From the NCBI RefSeq assembly GCF_002127325.2, contig NC_035448.2, forward strand, positions 112,293,473-112,357,472: DNA of 64,000 nt. The letters run 5' to 3'. The notes under the pieces are model-generated. The model was given only the letters and a program-made list of their open reading frames with translations, was not told the origin of the DNA and did no database searches. Shown here one piece after another: positions 41,771 through 53,410 of this stretch (position 1 is its first letter; each line of letters starts with the position of its first letter). The DNA is from Helianthus annuus. Its lineage: Eukaryota; Streptophyta; Magnoliopsida; Asterales; Asteraceae. The position numbers and the translations under genes are program-made.

Positions 41771-44700
41771 TTACTGTTCATAATATGTACCATCCCAGTC
41801 ACAAACCAGGGATGGTTCAACCTTTTCTTTCGTTGTTTTCTTCTCATAAAATTCCTTAACCCCTTTGACTTTTCGATCAATCATCTTGCCAAAGATGTGT
41901 TTTACCTTGGGGTTAAAGACCTTCTCAGCATCAAATTCCTGTTCATCATGATAAAATTGGTTAGAAATTTCAACTTTACCAATTTTCTTTTTATAATTCT
42001 CAGCCCGAAGTAATGGAAACTCCTCATCATTAACAATCGGAACTGATTTTTCAACTTTTACATCAGCTTCACATTTTGAAACAACTTGTGGCTCAACTGA
42101 CTTTGTGGAATCAGTTTCATCGCCAGAAGATAGCTCCTCTGATTTTGATCCATCAGAATCATCGCTAGAGCTTTCACCAACCTTCTTAACAATCCATTTC
42201 TGGTTGTCAGATTTGCTCTCTTTTTGTAAAACTTGTTCGAACTCTCACCAATTTCAAAAATAGAATCTTTAAACATTTTGTTCTATCAAGTGGTGATTCG
42301 AACGCAAACACTTTCTCTTTGATTTTACGAAATACTCCCTGTTTTGATTGTATCGCATTCGAACAATCTTTTGCAATATGTCCAACAGTGTTGCATCGGT
42401 AACAGGTTCTTGTATCTCGTTTCTGTTCGTCTTGTTTCTTTGCAAGGAACTCTATTTGATTCTCTCCAGAAACTTGTCTTTTCTTCTTCATCAGTTGATG
42501 TACCTGAAACAAATGACATTTTGGATTTAAAATCACGAACATATTTTTCATTTTTCTGTTTTTCTGTAGGAGTAAAACCAAGACCTTTCTTTTTGAAATT
42601 ACCGTTATGGTTTGATTTCTTTTGGAAATCAGAACCAAAACCGTAATCCTTTTTCTTGTTTAATCTTTGTTGAACTCTTGAGTGTAAGGTTTAGGTTTAT
42701 CATAAGACATAAGCCTTTTATTTCAGAAATATTAATTTCTGTGAGTACGAAAACCTTTTTAATCAGTTCAGTTTTAACACCTCTTATTGGAAACTCTTCA
42801 TCAGAATATAATTTGTCAGAATCATTCAAAGTGTAAGCCACTTTAAACAATCCATCATCCAAATTAGATTTTGACAACAAAAACTTTCTATCATAAACTA
42901 ATTTGCCCTGTTTTTCTGTTTGACACTGTGTGCTTGACCCAGACTTTGACTCTTCACATCATCACTCTCTAACACATGATCCACGACTTTCTTCATCAAT
43001 TGAGACTGTTGATCAGTGTCAGATGATGTAAACACAACATCAATACTTCTGGAAGATTGACCGACGACTCTGACTCCCACTGTAAATTTGTGGCCTTTTT
43101 GACTCTTTCATCGTTTGGATATCTAGGCAAATATCCATTTTCCAGCGGGGGTGGACACTTGTTATAACTGACACCTTCTTCTTACCAGATGGTCTTTTCA
43201 GTGTCTTTTTTCTTGTCATTCTTCTTCTTGTCAGCAATCTTTTCACCAGCAACAACTCCAGCTGCTTTTTCTTCAGTTATCTCATCTTCTTCCCATACCT
43301 TCATGCTCTCAACCGTAGGATAAATCCTGTCAATAACATAGGAAGTACATGAGTAACTTTTTAACAAACGATTAACTCTTTCGTTTCAATTCGTTGCAGC
43401 TCAAGCTTCTGTTCTAAAGCAGCACACTTTTCAATGTAATTGTTTACAACTTTTTGTTTTGTCATAAACGCTCCCTGAAGTGTCTTCATAGCAACAGCTT
43501 GCTCTTCACTAGTTTGATTGTACTGATTCATTGTCTTGTTCAGCACATCATACGACTCCTTCAGACTGTTCAAGTTGTAAATCAAAGTGCTATTCTGCTT
43601 CTTCACAGCTTCACAATTTTCACACTTTACAGGAACTTCTTTTGCATCAACTTTTCTTCCTTAAACTTAGGCACTTCTGTCACCTTTTGCCTTCTCACAC
43701 CGGCACTTCTTCATCATCACTACTCACGGCGTTTGATCTTCTTTTTCTTCTTCTTGACTTTTTCATCTTCACTATCACTTTCAGCAACCAACTTCATATC
43801 TTCTCTGTATTTTCTCGCCCAATACTCTGTATCATCATCACTATCATCTACAATCTTTGCGTAAAAGCAGTGTAAGCTGTAGTTTGATCAGGAATGTAAT
43901 CATCCCAAGTGAAATTTGCCCAGCTAAAACCCTCTGGTAGCTTTTCATCTTCTTGATCAATCAAACAAGCTTTTCCATTATCTGGAATATATTTATCCCA
44001 GTTAAACGACTGCTTTCCGTCTTGATTTACCACACATGCTCTCTTTCCTGAATCTTCAATCACATCTCTTCCATGTGCAGTTTGAGCTTGATTTTTTGTT
44101 GAGATGATTGACCAACTTGGTGATAGATGGCTTTCCTATAGTAATCATTGTTGTTGTTGAACGGATTTTGAGCTCCACTTGCTTCTCGGTTAGTGCACTC
44201 TCTCTTGAAGTGTCCTTTTTCCCTGCACCGAAAACAAGTGACTTTAGATTTGTCAAAACCTAAAGTAGAAACATTCGCATCACGAAGATCATCTCTCCCC
44301 GTGATTTGTTTGAACTTCTCAGCTCTCCGTAAAACACTAGCCAGACACCACTTTATGTCCATCAGCTCCATTTCTTCTGCATCTATCTGGTCGTAATCTT
44401 CTTTAGTTAACATTGGATTGCCGATACGACCTGCAACAAAACAAGTGTAAGATTCCAAAACCATTCCTAATAAAGACATTTGGTTTTTGGCAACTTCCTC
44501 AGAATAATCTTGATCATTTTCAAGATTTAATACAATGTTGCACTGTAATTTTCTCCCGTTTTTAGTTGCAGAATGTTTGGATCATATGATGAAAATGAAG
44601 TAAAGCTGGTTTTGCTGTTGGACCCGATGATGGACTTCCAGATGAATTCTTGGCACTGTAGGCAGTTTCAACCTTTGGAGATAAATTTGAAGACTTCTTC

Positions 44701-45462
44701 TCATTCACCCCTGCCTTATAATACAGCCCGATGTCCTGTTCACCATCGAAATCTTTCATTCTAATCACTTTTCTCTGTTCCATTTCCTGAGCCTCTATTT
44801 TCTCAATGAACTTACTGAGCGTCAGATTACTGAAACCTTTCTTGTTTCTGAGCATCATCAAATATGTGCCCCACGTCTCATAAGGCAAGCATCAGCAAGC
44901 TTCTCAATCAGCTCATCAGTACTTTCTCAATACTCAATCTTTTCATATTAGCAAGCAGATTACAATATCGTTCAATAATTCTCTCGTACTCTCATTCTTC
45001 AACCCTCGGAATAAATCGAACTCTTTTTCAGAAGTGACTTTTTACTCTTGACCATCTCCTCACTTCCTCTAAACTTCGATCGCAACGCTTTCCAAATCGA
45101 GTACGAAGTTCCATTGTGCTGTAGAAGAACCATGATATCTTCCTTCACTGCCTGTTGAAGAAGACTAAGCATCATTTTCTCATCTTTGTACTTCTTCCTA
45201 GCATCAGCAGTAAGTTCTTTTATGGAACGGGTTCTTCATCATCGTTCAATGGTCGAACATATTTCGTCTCTACGCATTCCCAAGCATCAAGATAATTCGC
45301 TTGAACCCAATTCTCAAACCGACCTTCCCAACCCTTATACTCTTCAATGTTCATGAGTCTTGGTGGTTTTTGCATCGTGCCCGTTTCGTTCTCGAGCATC
45401 GTATTTGCGCCAAAGTGATTGGGTTACCGGGTAGCAAACGCGTTGAAGAATTCCTCGTCCAT
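41771..45462 (-). pseudogene. Decayed gag of element A
   Basis: The minus-strand ATG at 45462 gives MDEEFFNAFATR and then an in-frame stop; further shifts follow. Recognisable parts: UBN2-like region about 44562-45300; first CCHC knuckle CFRCREKGHFKREC near 44190-44235 inside a 139-codon open segment (44060-44479); coiled-coil segment 43361-43606; second CCHC knuckle CYRCNTVGHIAKDC near 42365-42410; and a C-terminal end DWDGTYYEQ at 41771. Layout equals the open gag of C. Although its LTRs are nearly identical, gag is already broken at many points, so it was probably defective before it transposed and used Gag in trans. Confidence 0.86.
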
Positions 45463-45484
45463 TTTCAAAAATTTTACGAAACTT

Positions 45485-45905
45485 TATCACAGCCTTAAAA
45501 GCGAATCAAATTTAAACTGTTCACAACAGCGATCTGTGAGCTAACTAATGAGTGGACCAATAAAGTCAGTATGAGCGAACCGAAATGTAGACTGGATCCA
45601 AAAGCGGACCAACTTAGTTCATAGGAGCGGATCTATTAGAAGACAACGAGCGGACCAGACAAGACTGAATGAGCGAACCAGACTTTCAAATGGTCACAAG
45701 AGCGAACCAAACTAAACCCTTTGAGCGGATCTGTATCCAGTGTTACTTCGAGCGAACCTGACAAGAAATTTCGAGCGGACCTCCTGAATTTGTACCTAAG
45801 AGCGACAGACACAATTTTTCGAGCAACCTGATTGAAACGTAACTTCGAGCGACCTAGCGTGTACACCGGAGCGGACCTATACTGTCAGAAAAGCGACCTA
45901 CTTCG
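45485..45905 (-). repeat. Leader array of AGCG(G/A)ACC motifs, element A
   Basis: About 16 copies of AGCGGACC, AGCGAACC or close variants occur in 420 bp, one per 25 bp or so, between the gag ATG and the primer region. They match the LTR motifs at 46331-46450 and the leader of C. Confidence 0.8.
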
Positions 45906-46100
45906 GACATCATTTTGACCCATTTTTTCTTTGAGTTTTACACCAAACTTTCAAGGGTTTGTCTCTGTACTATTGTGAACAATCCCTGAGATTTTGAGCT
46001 AATTCTGACCGTTGGAAGTGTCTGAAACAGAAAAAGAAGGTGTAGAAGACAGAAATTTGAAGAAACTCAGCAATTCTCTGTAGAACTCCTCCTCCTGAAG

Positions 46101-46113
46101 CTCTGATACCAAT
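46101..46113 (-). other. Primer binding site, initiator-Met type (A)
   Basis: The minus strand reads TTGGTATCAGAG directly after the 5' LTR, a perfect match to the usual primer site. Confidence 0.9.
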
Positions 46114-46555
46114 TGTAGGATCGTTCTGCGACCCGAACGAGTCGTTCAGAGGTAATTCTATCAAATACAGGTGCGGAAAACAAGTATTTGATGCAGGAAC
46201 AGCTTGAATATCACTTTAAACACCTTTTCTATTGATATATAACAGATTCTGGTACAATCTCGATCCGGCAGCACCTCGGTACGAGTTTCGACAAATCGTT
46301 ACAAATAAACCGCTCATATGCTATATATAGGCTAGCTGGTCCGCCCCAAGGTACTATGTCCGAATAAGCGGACCAACCTTGGTCAAATAAGCGGACCATA
46401 CTCTTGACAAATAAGCGAACCTTTCAAGTCCAAATGAGCGAACCTACTCCTAAAAACCTATACAATCTTCTATTTTCTCGTACTATGTGCCCTGATCTAA
46501 CATTCTAAACTATGACTCGATCCAAGACGAAGTCAACAGATGAAATGCACCAACA
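46114..46555 (-). repeat. 5' LTR of element A (442 bp)
   Basis: TGTAGGATCG...GCACCAACA on plus. A TATA-like box CTATATATAG lies at 46321-46330 and the AAGCG(G/A)ACC array at 46331-46450, that is, directly upstream of the box in element sense. GACCAA-CC-TTGGTC in the array can form a hairpin. Confidence 0.94.
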
Positions 46556-47574
46556 ATGTTTGCCTAAGTCTCTTACATCACTTGGTGAAGACAAGTATTT
46601 AGTGTAGTACTTTTTATTTTTAATCTTTTGCACTTTTTAATTGGTTTTGTATTAATGACTTTAATTATTAGTTTCTTATGTTGAAGGTGATTCTTCCTTA
46701 TCGTTTGTCTATGGTGTCTTGGCATTATTTTACTGTCTATATAAAATAAAAGATTTTCACCATTCATATCTCCACGGTCTATATGGAGGTATGTTGGCTA
46801 CCTGGTCGAGGGTTAAGGGAACGGTTTGGTAAGAGTCTTGCCATTGGTCAGTGTATAGATCCTGCAAAGGACCTGGGTCAAATTTAGTAGGACCTCCTTC
46901 AATACCCAAAGGTATTGGATGGCGGGGGTCCAAACTCTTTGATCCCCTCATAAGTTAAACTACTATTAAAACTTTAACCCAGCTACATAGGACTGTATCC
47001 CTGCTGACTCAGACTACTTAGCTGAAGGTAAGGTCGCCTTCAAAAGAGGGGCCTACCTCATTATGCATTAATAACTTAATTAATTATCTTTCAATGATCC
47101 GATTAGGATTCTATCCTTGCTGACTCAAACTACTGGGTTGAGGGTAACGTCACCTTCAAAAGAGGGGCCTACTACAATAACTAAGATAATCTCTTAAATA
47201 AGTGCAAAAGTGCGAAAATAATCAAAGGTTACACTAACACACGAGTCGGTCCAAGTGATTCATCTTGCCTATCTGTTTTTGTTTTTATTTTATTTTCAGC
47301 ATTTTAGTTAATTTTATTTTCTTAGTTTAAAAATCTTTTTCTAACATTTTGATTTGATTAGACGTTGAGGATAAACCGATACTAAAAGCTCTTGTGTCGT
47401 TGGACGACCTCGGTATCTTAGCAACACTATACTACGTCCACGATGGGTGCACTTGCCCATATGTGTGTTTAGTGTTAGTAAATATCGTGTTTTATAAATT
47501 TAAAACTTGGCTAAAAAGTGTAAAAAGGGCTTACATACCTAAAACATATATACACTAACACGCATCAAGTTTTT

Positions 47575-47590
47575 TGGCGCCGCTGCGGGA
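47575..47590 (+). other. Primer binding site of D2 copy 1 (tRNA-Asp type, damaged)
   Basis: TGGCGCCGCTGCGGGA lacks bases present in the D1 site (CTGCCGGGGA). The second copy at 53108-53124 is closer to consensus. Confidence 0.75.
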
Positions 47591-47693
47591 CACAAGGATT
47601 TTAAGAAAGTTAGGAATCAACGGGCTAATCATTTTTTTATTTTCTTTTTATTTTTTTTAGGATTTTCTTAAATTTTTCAGCTTCTGGAGAACT

Positions 47694-47814
47694 CAGCACG
47701 GGCCGTGCCCGCTGAACACGCCCCGTGCCCAATCTTTGGAACTGGCAATCCTGTTTTAAGTCAAACAGTAAGCTGAACACGGGGCCTTGCCCACTCAACA
47801 CGCCCCCGTGCCCA
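47694..47814 (+). repeat. Two palindrome pairs in the D2 copy 1 leader
   Basis: Pairs at 47694-47730 and 47773-47814, for example GCACGGGCCGTGCCC then ACACGCCCCGTGCCC. The second copy has them at 53229-53264 and 53308-53349. Confidence 0.8.
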
Positions 47815-47875
47815 AGATTCAGTTACTGAAAACAGAACCGTAAGATCCTGACGGTTGGTAAATTCTGACACAAAA

Positions 47876-48500
47876 ATGAGTGATAATGATCTTTTTTACT
47901 TTCGGCACTCTTATGGTACGTGGTGTCAATTATGTGGATGCGGACATAAAGAATTACAATGTTATTTTCTAAATTATAAGCCCCACTATATAGACCCATC
48001 GTTTCCCTGTATCCTTAAGAGGGGCGAAAGTAAAAATAATCCTTATCTCTCCTCGAAGGCGCCCAACCAGATATTTTAGGGGAAATGCTTCTTGATGAAC
48101 TATTTCAACTAGAAGATCTGATTCTTAATTGATTAAAAGAACTTAGGATGGATTTCCTAAATTCATCTCAAGACAATGACAAGAAGAAGTGTTGGGATCG
48201 CATTCAAACATACTCGTTGCTCCCGAAAATACCTTCAATTCTAGCGAAGAGTTGGACGATACTTCGTTCGATGCATACATAGACCTGAGCGATTCGGCAT
48301 ACACCTTCTTTAACGAGAGCCCGGAAAAGGGTTGGACTTGTCCACCTACAATAAACATAGGAATTACCCTCACCGACAACCTCTTGCGTTCTCGTCTTAG
48401 TCTAGAGCAATTAAGGTATCCTAGGCACTTTGGGGTTGTTCCATCCAGTAAGGAACCACTCGACACGGATAGGCTCCTTAAAAACATGCAAACTCCATAA
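47876..48500 (+). pseudogene. Gag-like ORF with Athila-type zinc knuckle, D2 copy 1
   Basis: The ATG at 47876 begins MSDNDLFYFRHSYG. It has a C-x2-C-x3-H-x4-C knuckle, CQLCGCGHKELQC, a spacing like Athila Gag knuckles. One C is missing near 48050 relative to copy 2, causing a stop at 48079; a TGA follows near 48127. The second half is readable in another frame (48189-48500), with FDAYIDLSDSAYTFFNESP and a short C-terminus. A 42-bp in-frame block present in copy 2 is absent. There is no resemblance to the Tyr-rich ORF of D1 at the same position. Confidence 0.7.
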
Positions 48501-48510
48501 GACAGCTTCC

Positions 48511-48673
48511 AGACACAGGGCCGTGTCCAGGTCAGCACGCCCCCGTGTCCATCTAAAAGATTCCCTTCTGAGTTTGTCAGAATAAGACAAAATGTGTCAG
48601 GATTTTAACTGCACACGGGGCCGTGTCCACCCAACATGGGGCCGTGTCCAACGCGCTGTCGTTTTCTATAAAT
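48511..48673 (+). promoter_or_regulatory. Candidate internal promoter of D2: two palindrome pairs and TATAAAT
   Basis: Pairs at 48511-48550 and 48611-48650 are followed by TATAAAT at 48667-48673, then about 75 bases to a splice-donor-like site and, after the intron, ORF 2. This copies the layout of the LTR promoter (pairs then TATA, 15-20 bases apart). Promoter activity is inferred. Confidence 0.5.
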
Positions 48674-48747
48674 GCAGCCAGATTCCTGCTCATTTTGACC
48701 ACTTCAAAAGACAGAGATTCCTGGGATCTTCACTCATACTATCCTAG

Positions 48748-49110
48748 GTAAGTTCTAAAAAAGGTTCCCAAGAGCCATCTTGTCTTTTCCACTTTTGTTC
48801 ATTGCCTTCTCTTTCAATTTTCAACCACTACCTCCATTAAAGCTTGGAAACTCCATGATTCCAACCTTTTGTGTGAAGTTTGTAAGGTTATTATCCAAGG
48901 AATCTTACTTAAAATAAGTTGTGCAACTTTGTTTTAAATTATCTGTGCTTCGAATTTGACTAAAAAACCATGAAAATAATTTAAAACTCCAAGATTACTT
49001 TACTTAAAACCTGCAGACGGCTGGACACGGGGTCGTGCTCAAGCGAGCACGGGGCCGTGTCCGAGGGACTGTTTCGTAAAAACTGAACTCTTTTCGGTCT
49101 ATTTCCCCAG
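48748..49110 (+). other. Predicted intron before ORF 2 of D2
   Basis: Donor CTAG|GTAAGT at 48748 and acceptor TATTTCCCCAG| at 49110, with ATG three bases later. Length 363 nt, T-rich, no frame, palindrome pair at 49021-49062. The D1 predicted intron has the same placement and also a pair near its 3' end. Confidence 0.55.
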
Positions 49111-49112
49111 AA

Positions 49113-49529
49113 ATGGCGAGCAGGACAAGCGGAACGTCTTCATCAAGAAATAACCGACAGGGGAGGAGATCGTCAACGATGGAAGACTCTCTTGTAAACT
49201 ATGTTTACGCCCTAAGAGAGGCTATTGATGAAATGACGGGGGTGGAAGAAGCATTGGTCGACCGTATCAACCATCTAACGGGGACTGGAAGGGTGTCTCC
49301 GAGAAGTAAACCTCTTGCACCAGAGGTTAAACCTTATCGCCTTTCCTCCTTTGGTGCCTATAATAACCCAAAGGGCATGGAACGTGGTCCCGAAGTCATC
49401 ATACCCGCCGAGTGGTACGCCATCCACCCGGAGCCTCCGCAAGAGATAGTGCAAGGGGTCCCGGTGGGCGTTCCCCTCCTCCGCGAGATGTTGAGGAAAA
49501 TGAAGCCTTCTTCCTTCCAAGGGAGATAG
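49113..49529 (+). CDS. ORF 2 of D2, 138 aa, unknown function
   Basis: The ATG at 49113 opens MASRTSGTSSSRNNRQGRRS, a Ser/Arg-rich start, then a likely helical part (MEDSLVNYVYALREAIDEM) and a Pro/Val/Glu-rich C-terminus with EWYAIHPEPPQEIVQGVPVG. It occupies the place of the 3' ORF in D1 and is preceded by an intron with good splice signals. It has no signal peptide or membrane helix, and I see no similarity to the D1 ORF. It may be the truncated N-terminus of a longer frame: the following bases (49530-49640) stay protein-like in another frame. No function is assigned. Confidence 0.6.
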   Translation: MASRTSGTSSSRNNRQGRRSSTMEDSLVNYVYALREAIDEMTGVEEALVDRINHLTGTGRVSPRSKPLAPEVKPYRLSSFGAYNNPKGMERGPEVIIPAEWYAIHPEPPQEIVQGVPVGVPLLREMLRKMKPSSFQGR

Positions 49530-51424
49530 AAGAATGGCTTTGACAACATCTAGGAAGATAACCCTCGGCCAAGAGTCCTACTACATCGGGAAACTATTCC
49601 CAAAATTTTCTCAACAAAGAAGTAGAACTCTTTATGATAACTTTTTGTACCACCTGACCTATCTAGTTAAGATTTTTCACTTTTATTTATTTTAATTTTC
49701 TAGGAACATTATGTATCTCTCTCTATGATTTTTAATCAATGATGGTTTTAAGGTTTGGATGATGTTGTAATAAAAATTAAAACACACTCTGGATGGTGAA
49801 GGATAACAAGGGAAATGAGAAACATCGCCCATGCACTAAAACAGGGCCATCCGACAACAATTTCTTCATTACAGTAAGCTTAGCACGGCCGTGTTCACCC
49901 AACACGGCCCCGTGCTGCACAGTCTGCAGCAAATCGCCCAGTGCAGGTAACTGGACACGGGGCCGTGTTCACTGGACATGCCCCCGTGCCCAGGCTTTGT
50001 TACTTTTCTTAAATTTTGTCGCTGGCACCTGAACAAGGGGTCATGTCCAGACTGCCAGTAACATAAAATTTTGCTTTTAACACCATTTTACACATTCAAT
50101 CAACCTAAAAACTTATTTTTGGGACACATTGAGGACAATGTGTAATTTAAGTGTGGGGGATGCTAAAACCTTGAATTTTGCAAGTCCTCTTAACAAGCCT
50201 TACACAAAACTCTATTGGAACCGCTAATCACCCCAAATTTTTTCCAAAAATTTTCATTTTTTTTACTTGTCTAAGTTTAAGTTGGGAATTCAATTCTTAA
50301 CAAGGTTATATTTTTAAAATTTACAACTGATAGCGTCATGATAAAAAGAACCAACATAAGAAAATTATGAAAAGGCATGACAAACTTAGTTAAAATTTGA
50401 TTATATATACTTGATCACATAAAAAAACCCTTTTCCCACAAAAGTGAGTTTTGAGCCTTTAACGAGCATACAAATATATATCTTTACACTAAATGCTCAT
50501 TTTTCGTTTCTTGTGTGAATAGCCGCTTGGTTCGTACGACTCTAGAACTTGCCACAACAATACATTCCCGGTCCTTACCAACTTAAACCCGAGTAAGTAA
50601 ATGATAGAGGCATTAGGACTAACCCTTTTTCATTCTACACCATTATTTTTCATTTTTTACCACCTACCCAAATCCCCCTAGTTAACCCCTTTGAGCCTGA
50701 ACCTTTTCATTTCTTAACCCAAAACTACCCTTTTTACCCACCTAAACCTTTTTTATTTTTAACCCTTTTTTTTGTAAACAACGTTCGGTTCTCTTATGAC
50801 TTCTTCAAAAAAATCTATATTTTTGTATTTTGATGAAACCAAATAAACAAACAAAGTTTATCAAAAAAAATTCTGTTTGAACAATTCATCAAAAAAAATA
50901 AAAATATGTTAAAAATAAAAGTCTTTCAAACCGACGTTTGTTACGCCTTTCGCCCTTTTACTAACCACTAACCCAACCACCCACCTTTAGCCCAAGCCTA
51001 ACCCTTCACCCATAAAGTCCTCTTGATATTTACAAAGGTATATAGTTAAAAAGGAGGAGGATTTATTGCTTGGCAAGCTTATGGTAGGAGTAAGTTCCAT
51101 GCCGCTCTCGAGTGATTCACTAAAAATACCTTCGGCCGAGTGTTGAGTGATCCCCCGTGAGGTATGTGAACTTGTATATAAATAGATTTTAAAAAATGTA
51201 TGTTATGCCCTAATAAGTAATTTATCTTAAGAAACGTTCTTAATAAATCATGCCGAATAGGATTGTAATAAATAAAAATAAAACCTCAATAAAGAATCTT
51301 GGAATCCCGACACTCTATGACAAGTCCAAAAACTTCTCTTCTACCCATTCCATTTGGGAGTGAATAAAGCCTACTTATAAAGAGTTTTGCTTGAGGACAA
51401 GCAAAGATTCAAGTGTGGGGTATT
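49530..51424 (+). other. 3' non-coding region and polypurine-like tract of D2 copy 1
   Basis: Palindrome pairs lie at 49881-49918 and 49951-49992. From about 50050 the sequence follows the D1 3' region, including TAATTTAAGTGTGGGGGATGC near 50145 and the tract AAGTGTGGGGTATT at 51411-51424. No frame is convincing. Confidence 0.7.
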
Positions 51425-53100
51425 TGATATGCACAAAATGCAACATATAAATTATGTCAATTGTGGCATAAAACTACCCTTTTTAGTACTAATGTTAGAA
51501 AAAGTGTGCTTTTGTCTTCCTTTTGTATTTTCAGGATTAAATGAGCTCAAATTAACAAAAGAAGCAAAAAGACAGCAAAATCTAACATAAATACAAGAAA
51601 AGGAACAAAAGTGGAATGAACGACCCCTCGACAGATTTCCCAAGCAAAACTAAGAAAACAGAAGACTGAACACGCCCCGTGCTCAGCGAGCACGGGCCCG
51701 TGCCCAATAGCAGCAGAAAAGACAAACCTTTAGAAGCTTCTACTGCCCACCACGGGGCCGTGCCCAACGGACACGGGGCGTGGTCAACTTCCTGCAGGCG
51801 CATTTATTGTAATTGCGAATTATAATTAATGAAGAGAGAGACGAGGATGGCACGAGCGGTGCCCAGTGGGCACGCGCCGTGCCCGAGCTTCTGTTCAGCC
51901 TATAAATAGGAGTGTTTGGAGCCATTTCAACTCATCCCTTGGCACACCACCTCCTCACACTTCACCCACCACCCACCACCACCATAACACCATCACCACC
52001 ACCATCATCCATTGTCCATCATAGAGTGTGTGAGTCGTCTCGGGATCCAAGATTGATCGTAAGAGTTCTTGACAATCAAAGGCCATGTTTGCCTAAGTCT
52101 CTTACATCACTTGGTGAAGACAAGTGTTTAGTGTAATACTTTTTATTTTTAATCTTTTGCACTTTTTAATTGGTTTTGTATTAATGACTTTAATTACTAG
52201 TTTCTTATGTTGAAGGTGATTCTTCCTTATCGTTTGTCCGTGGTGTCTTGCATTATTTTACTGTCTATATAAAATAAAAGATTTTCACCATTCATATCTC
52301 CACGGTCTATATGGAGGTATGTTGGCTACCTGGTCGGGGTTAAGGGAACGGTTTGGTAAGAGTCTTGCCATTGTTCAGTGTATAGATCCTGCAAAGGACC
52401 TGGGTCAAATTTAGTAGGACCTCCTTCAATACCCAAAGGTATTGGATGGCGGGGGTCCAAACTCTTTGATCCCCTCATAAGTTAAACTACTATTAAAACT
52501 TTAACCCAGCTACTTAGGACTGTATCCCTGCTGACTCAGACTACTTAGCTGAGGGTAACGTCGCCTTCAAAAGAGGGGCCTACCACATTATGCATTAATA
52601 ACTTAATTAATTATCTTTCAATAATCCGACCCTTTAGGATTGTATCCTTGCTGACTCAAACTACTGGGTTGAGGGTAACGTCACCTTCAAAAGAGGGGCC
52701 TACTACAATAACTAAGATAATCTCTTAAATAAGTGCAAAAGTGCGAAAATAATCAAAGGTTACACTAACACACGAGTCGGATCCAAGTGATTCATCTTGT
52801 CTATCTGTTTTTATTTTTATTTTATTTTCAGCATTTTAGTTATTTTATTTTCTTAGTTTAAAAATCTTTTCTAACATTTTGATTTGATTAGACGTTGAGG
52901 ATAAACCGGTACTAAAAGCTCTTGTGTCCTTGGACGACCTCGGTATCTTACCAACACTATACTACGTCCACGATGGGTGCACTTGCCCATATGTGTGTTT
53001 AGTGTTAGTAAATATCGTGTTTTATAAATTTAAAACTTGGCTAAAAGTGTAAAAGGGCTTAAAATACATACCTAAAACATATATACACTAACACGCATCA
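51425..53100 (+). repeat. Second LTR of D2 (1676 bp)
   Basis: TGATATGCACAAAATGC...ACACGCATCA. Unlike a normal 3' LTR it is followed by a primer site (53108-53124) and another internal region. Palindrome pairs at 51668-51706, 51747-51782 and 51847-51886 precede TATAAATA at 51901-51908. Confidence 0.88.
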
Positions 53101-53107
53101 AGTTTTT

Positions 53108-53124
53108 TGGCGCCGCTGCCGGGA
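53108..53124 (+). other. Primer binding site of D2 copy 2
   Basis: TGGCGCCGCTGCCGGGA, tRNA-Asp type, eight bases after the LTR end. Confidence 0.82.
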
Positions 53125-53228
53125 CACAAGGATTTTAAGAAAGTTAGGAATCAACGGCCTAATCATTTTTTTTATTCTCTTTTTATTTTTTTAGGATTTT
53201 CTTAAAATTTTTCAGCTTCTGCAGAACT

Positions 53229-53349
53229 CAGCACGGGCCGTGCCCGCTGAACACGCCCCGTGCCCAATCTTTGGAACTGGTAATCCTGTTTTAAGTCAGA
53301 CTGTAAGCTGAACACGGGGCCGTGCCCACTCAACACGCCCCAGTGTCCA
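53229..53349 (+). repeat. Two palindrome pairs in the D2 copy 2 leader
   Basis: Pairs at 53229-53264 and 53308-53349, matching those of copy 1. Confidence 0.8.
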
Positions 53350-53410
53350 AGATTCAGTTACTGAAAACAGAACCGTAAGATCCCGACGGTTGGTAAATTC
53401 TGACACAAAA

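Larger units (their letters stand above)
39384..46555 (-). mobile_element. Copia-like gag-only element A, complete and young, ATGTT duplication
   Basis: The element lies on the minus strand: 5' LTR at 46114-46555, perfect initiator-Met primer site, motif-rich leader, decayed gag (41771-45462), 1.9 kb of non-coding DNA, polypurine tract and 3' LTR at 39384-39826. Flanks ATGTT at 39379-39383 and 46556-46560 are a perfect target duplication within the D2 LTR. The two LTRs differ by about three substitutions and three single-base indels over 443 bp, so it is the youngest insertion that can be dated here. It encodes no enzymes. Confidence 0.94.
38721..47567 (+). repeat. First LTR of D2 (1670 bp when A is excluded)
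   Basis: Starts TGATATGCACAAAATGC and ends ACACGCATCA. It is interrupted after base 39383 by element A; one ATGTT copy lies on each side. 663 + 1007 bp equals the D1 3' LTR length. The corresponding uninterrupted sequence is visible at 52060-52100. Confidence 0.88.
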
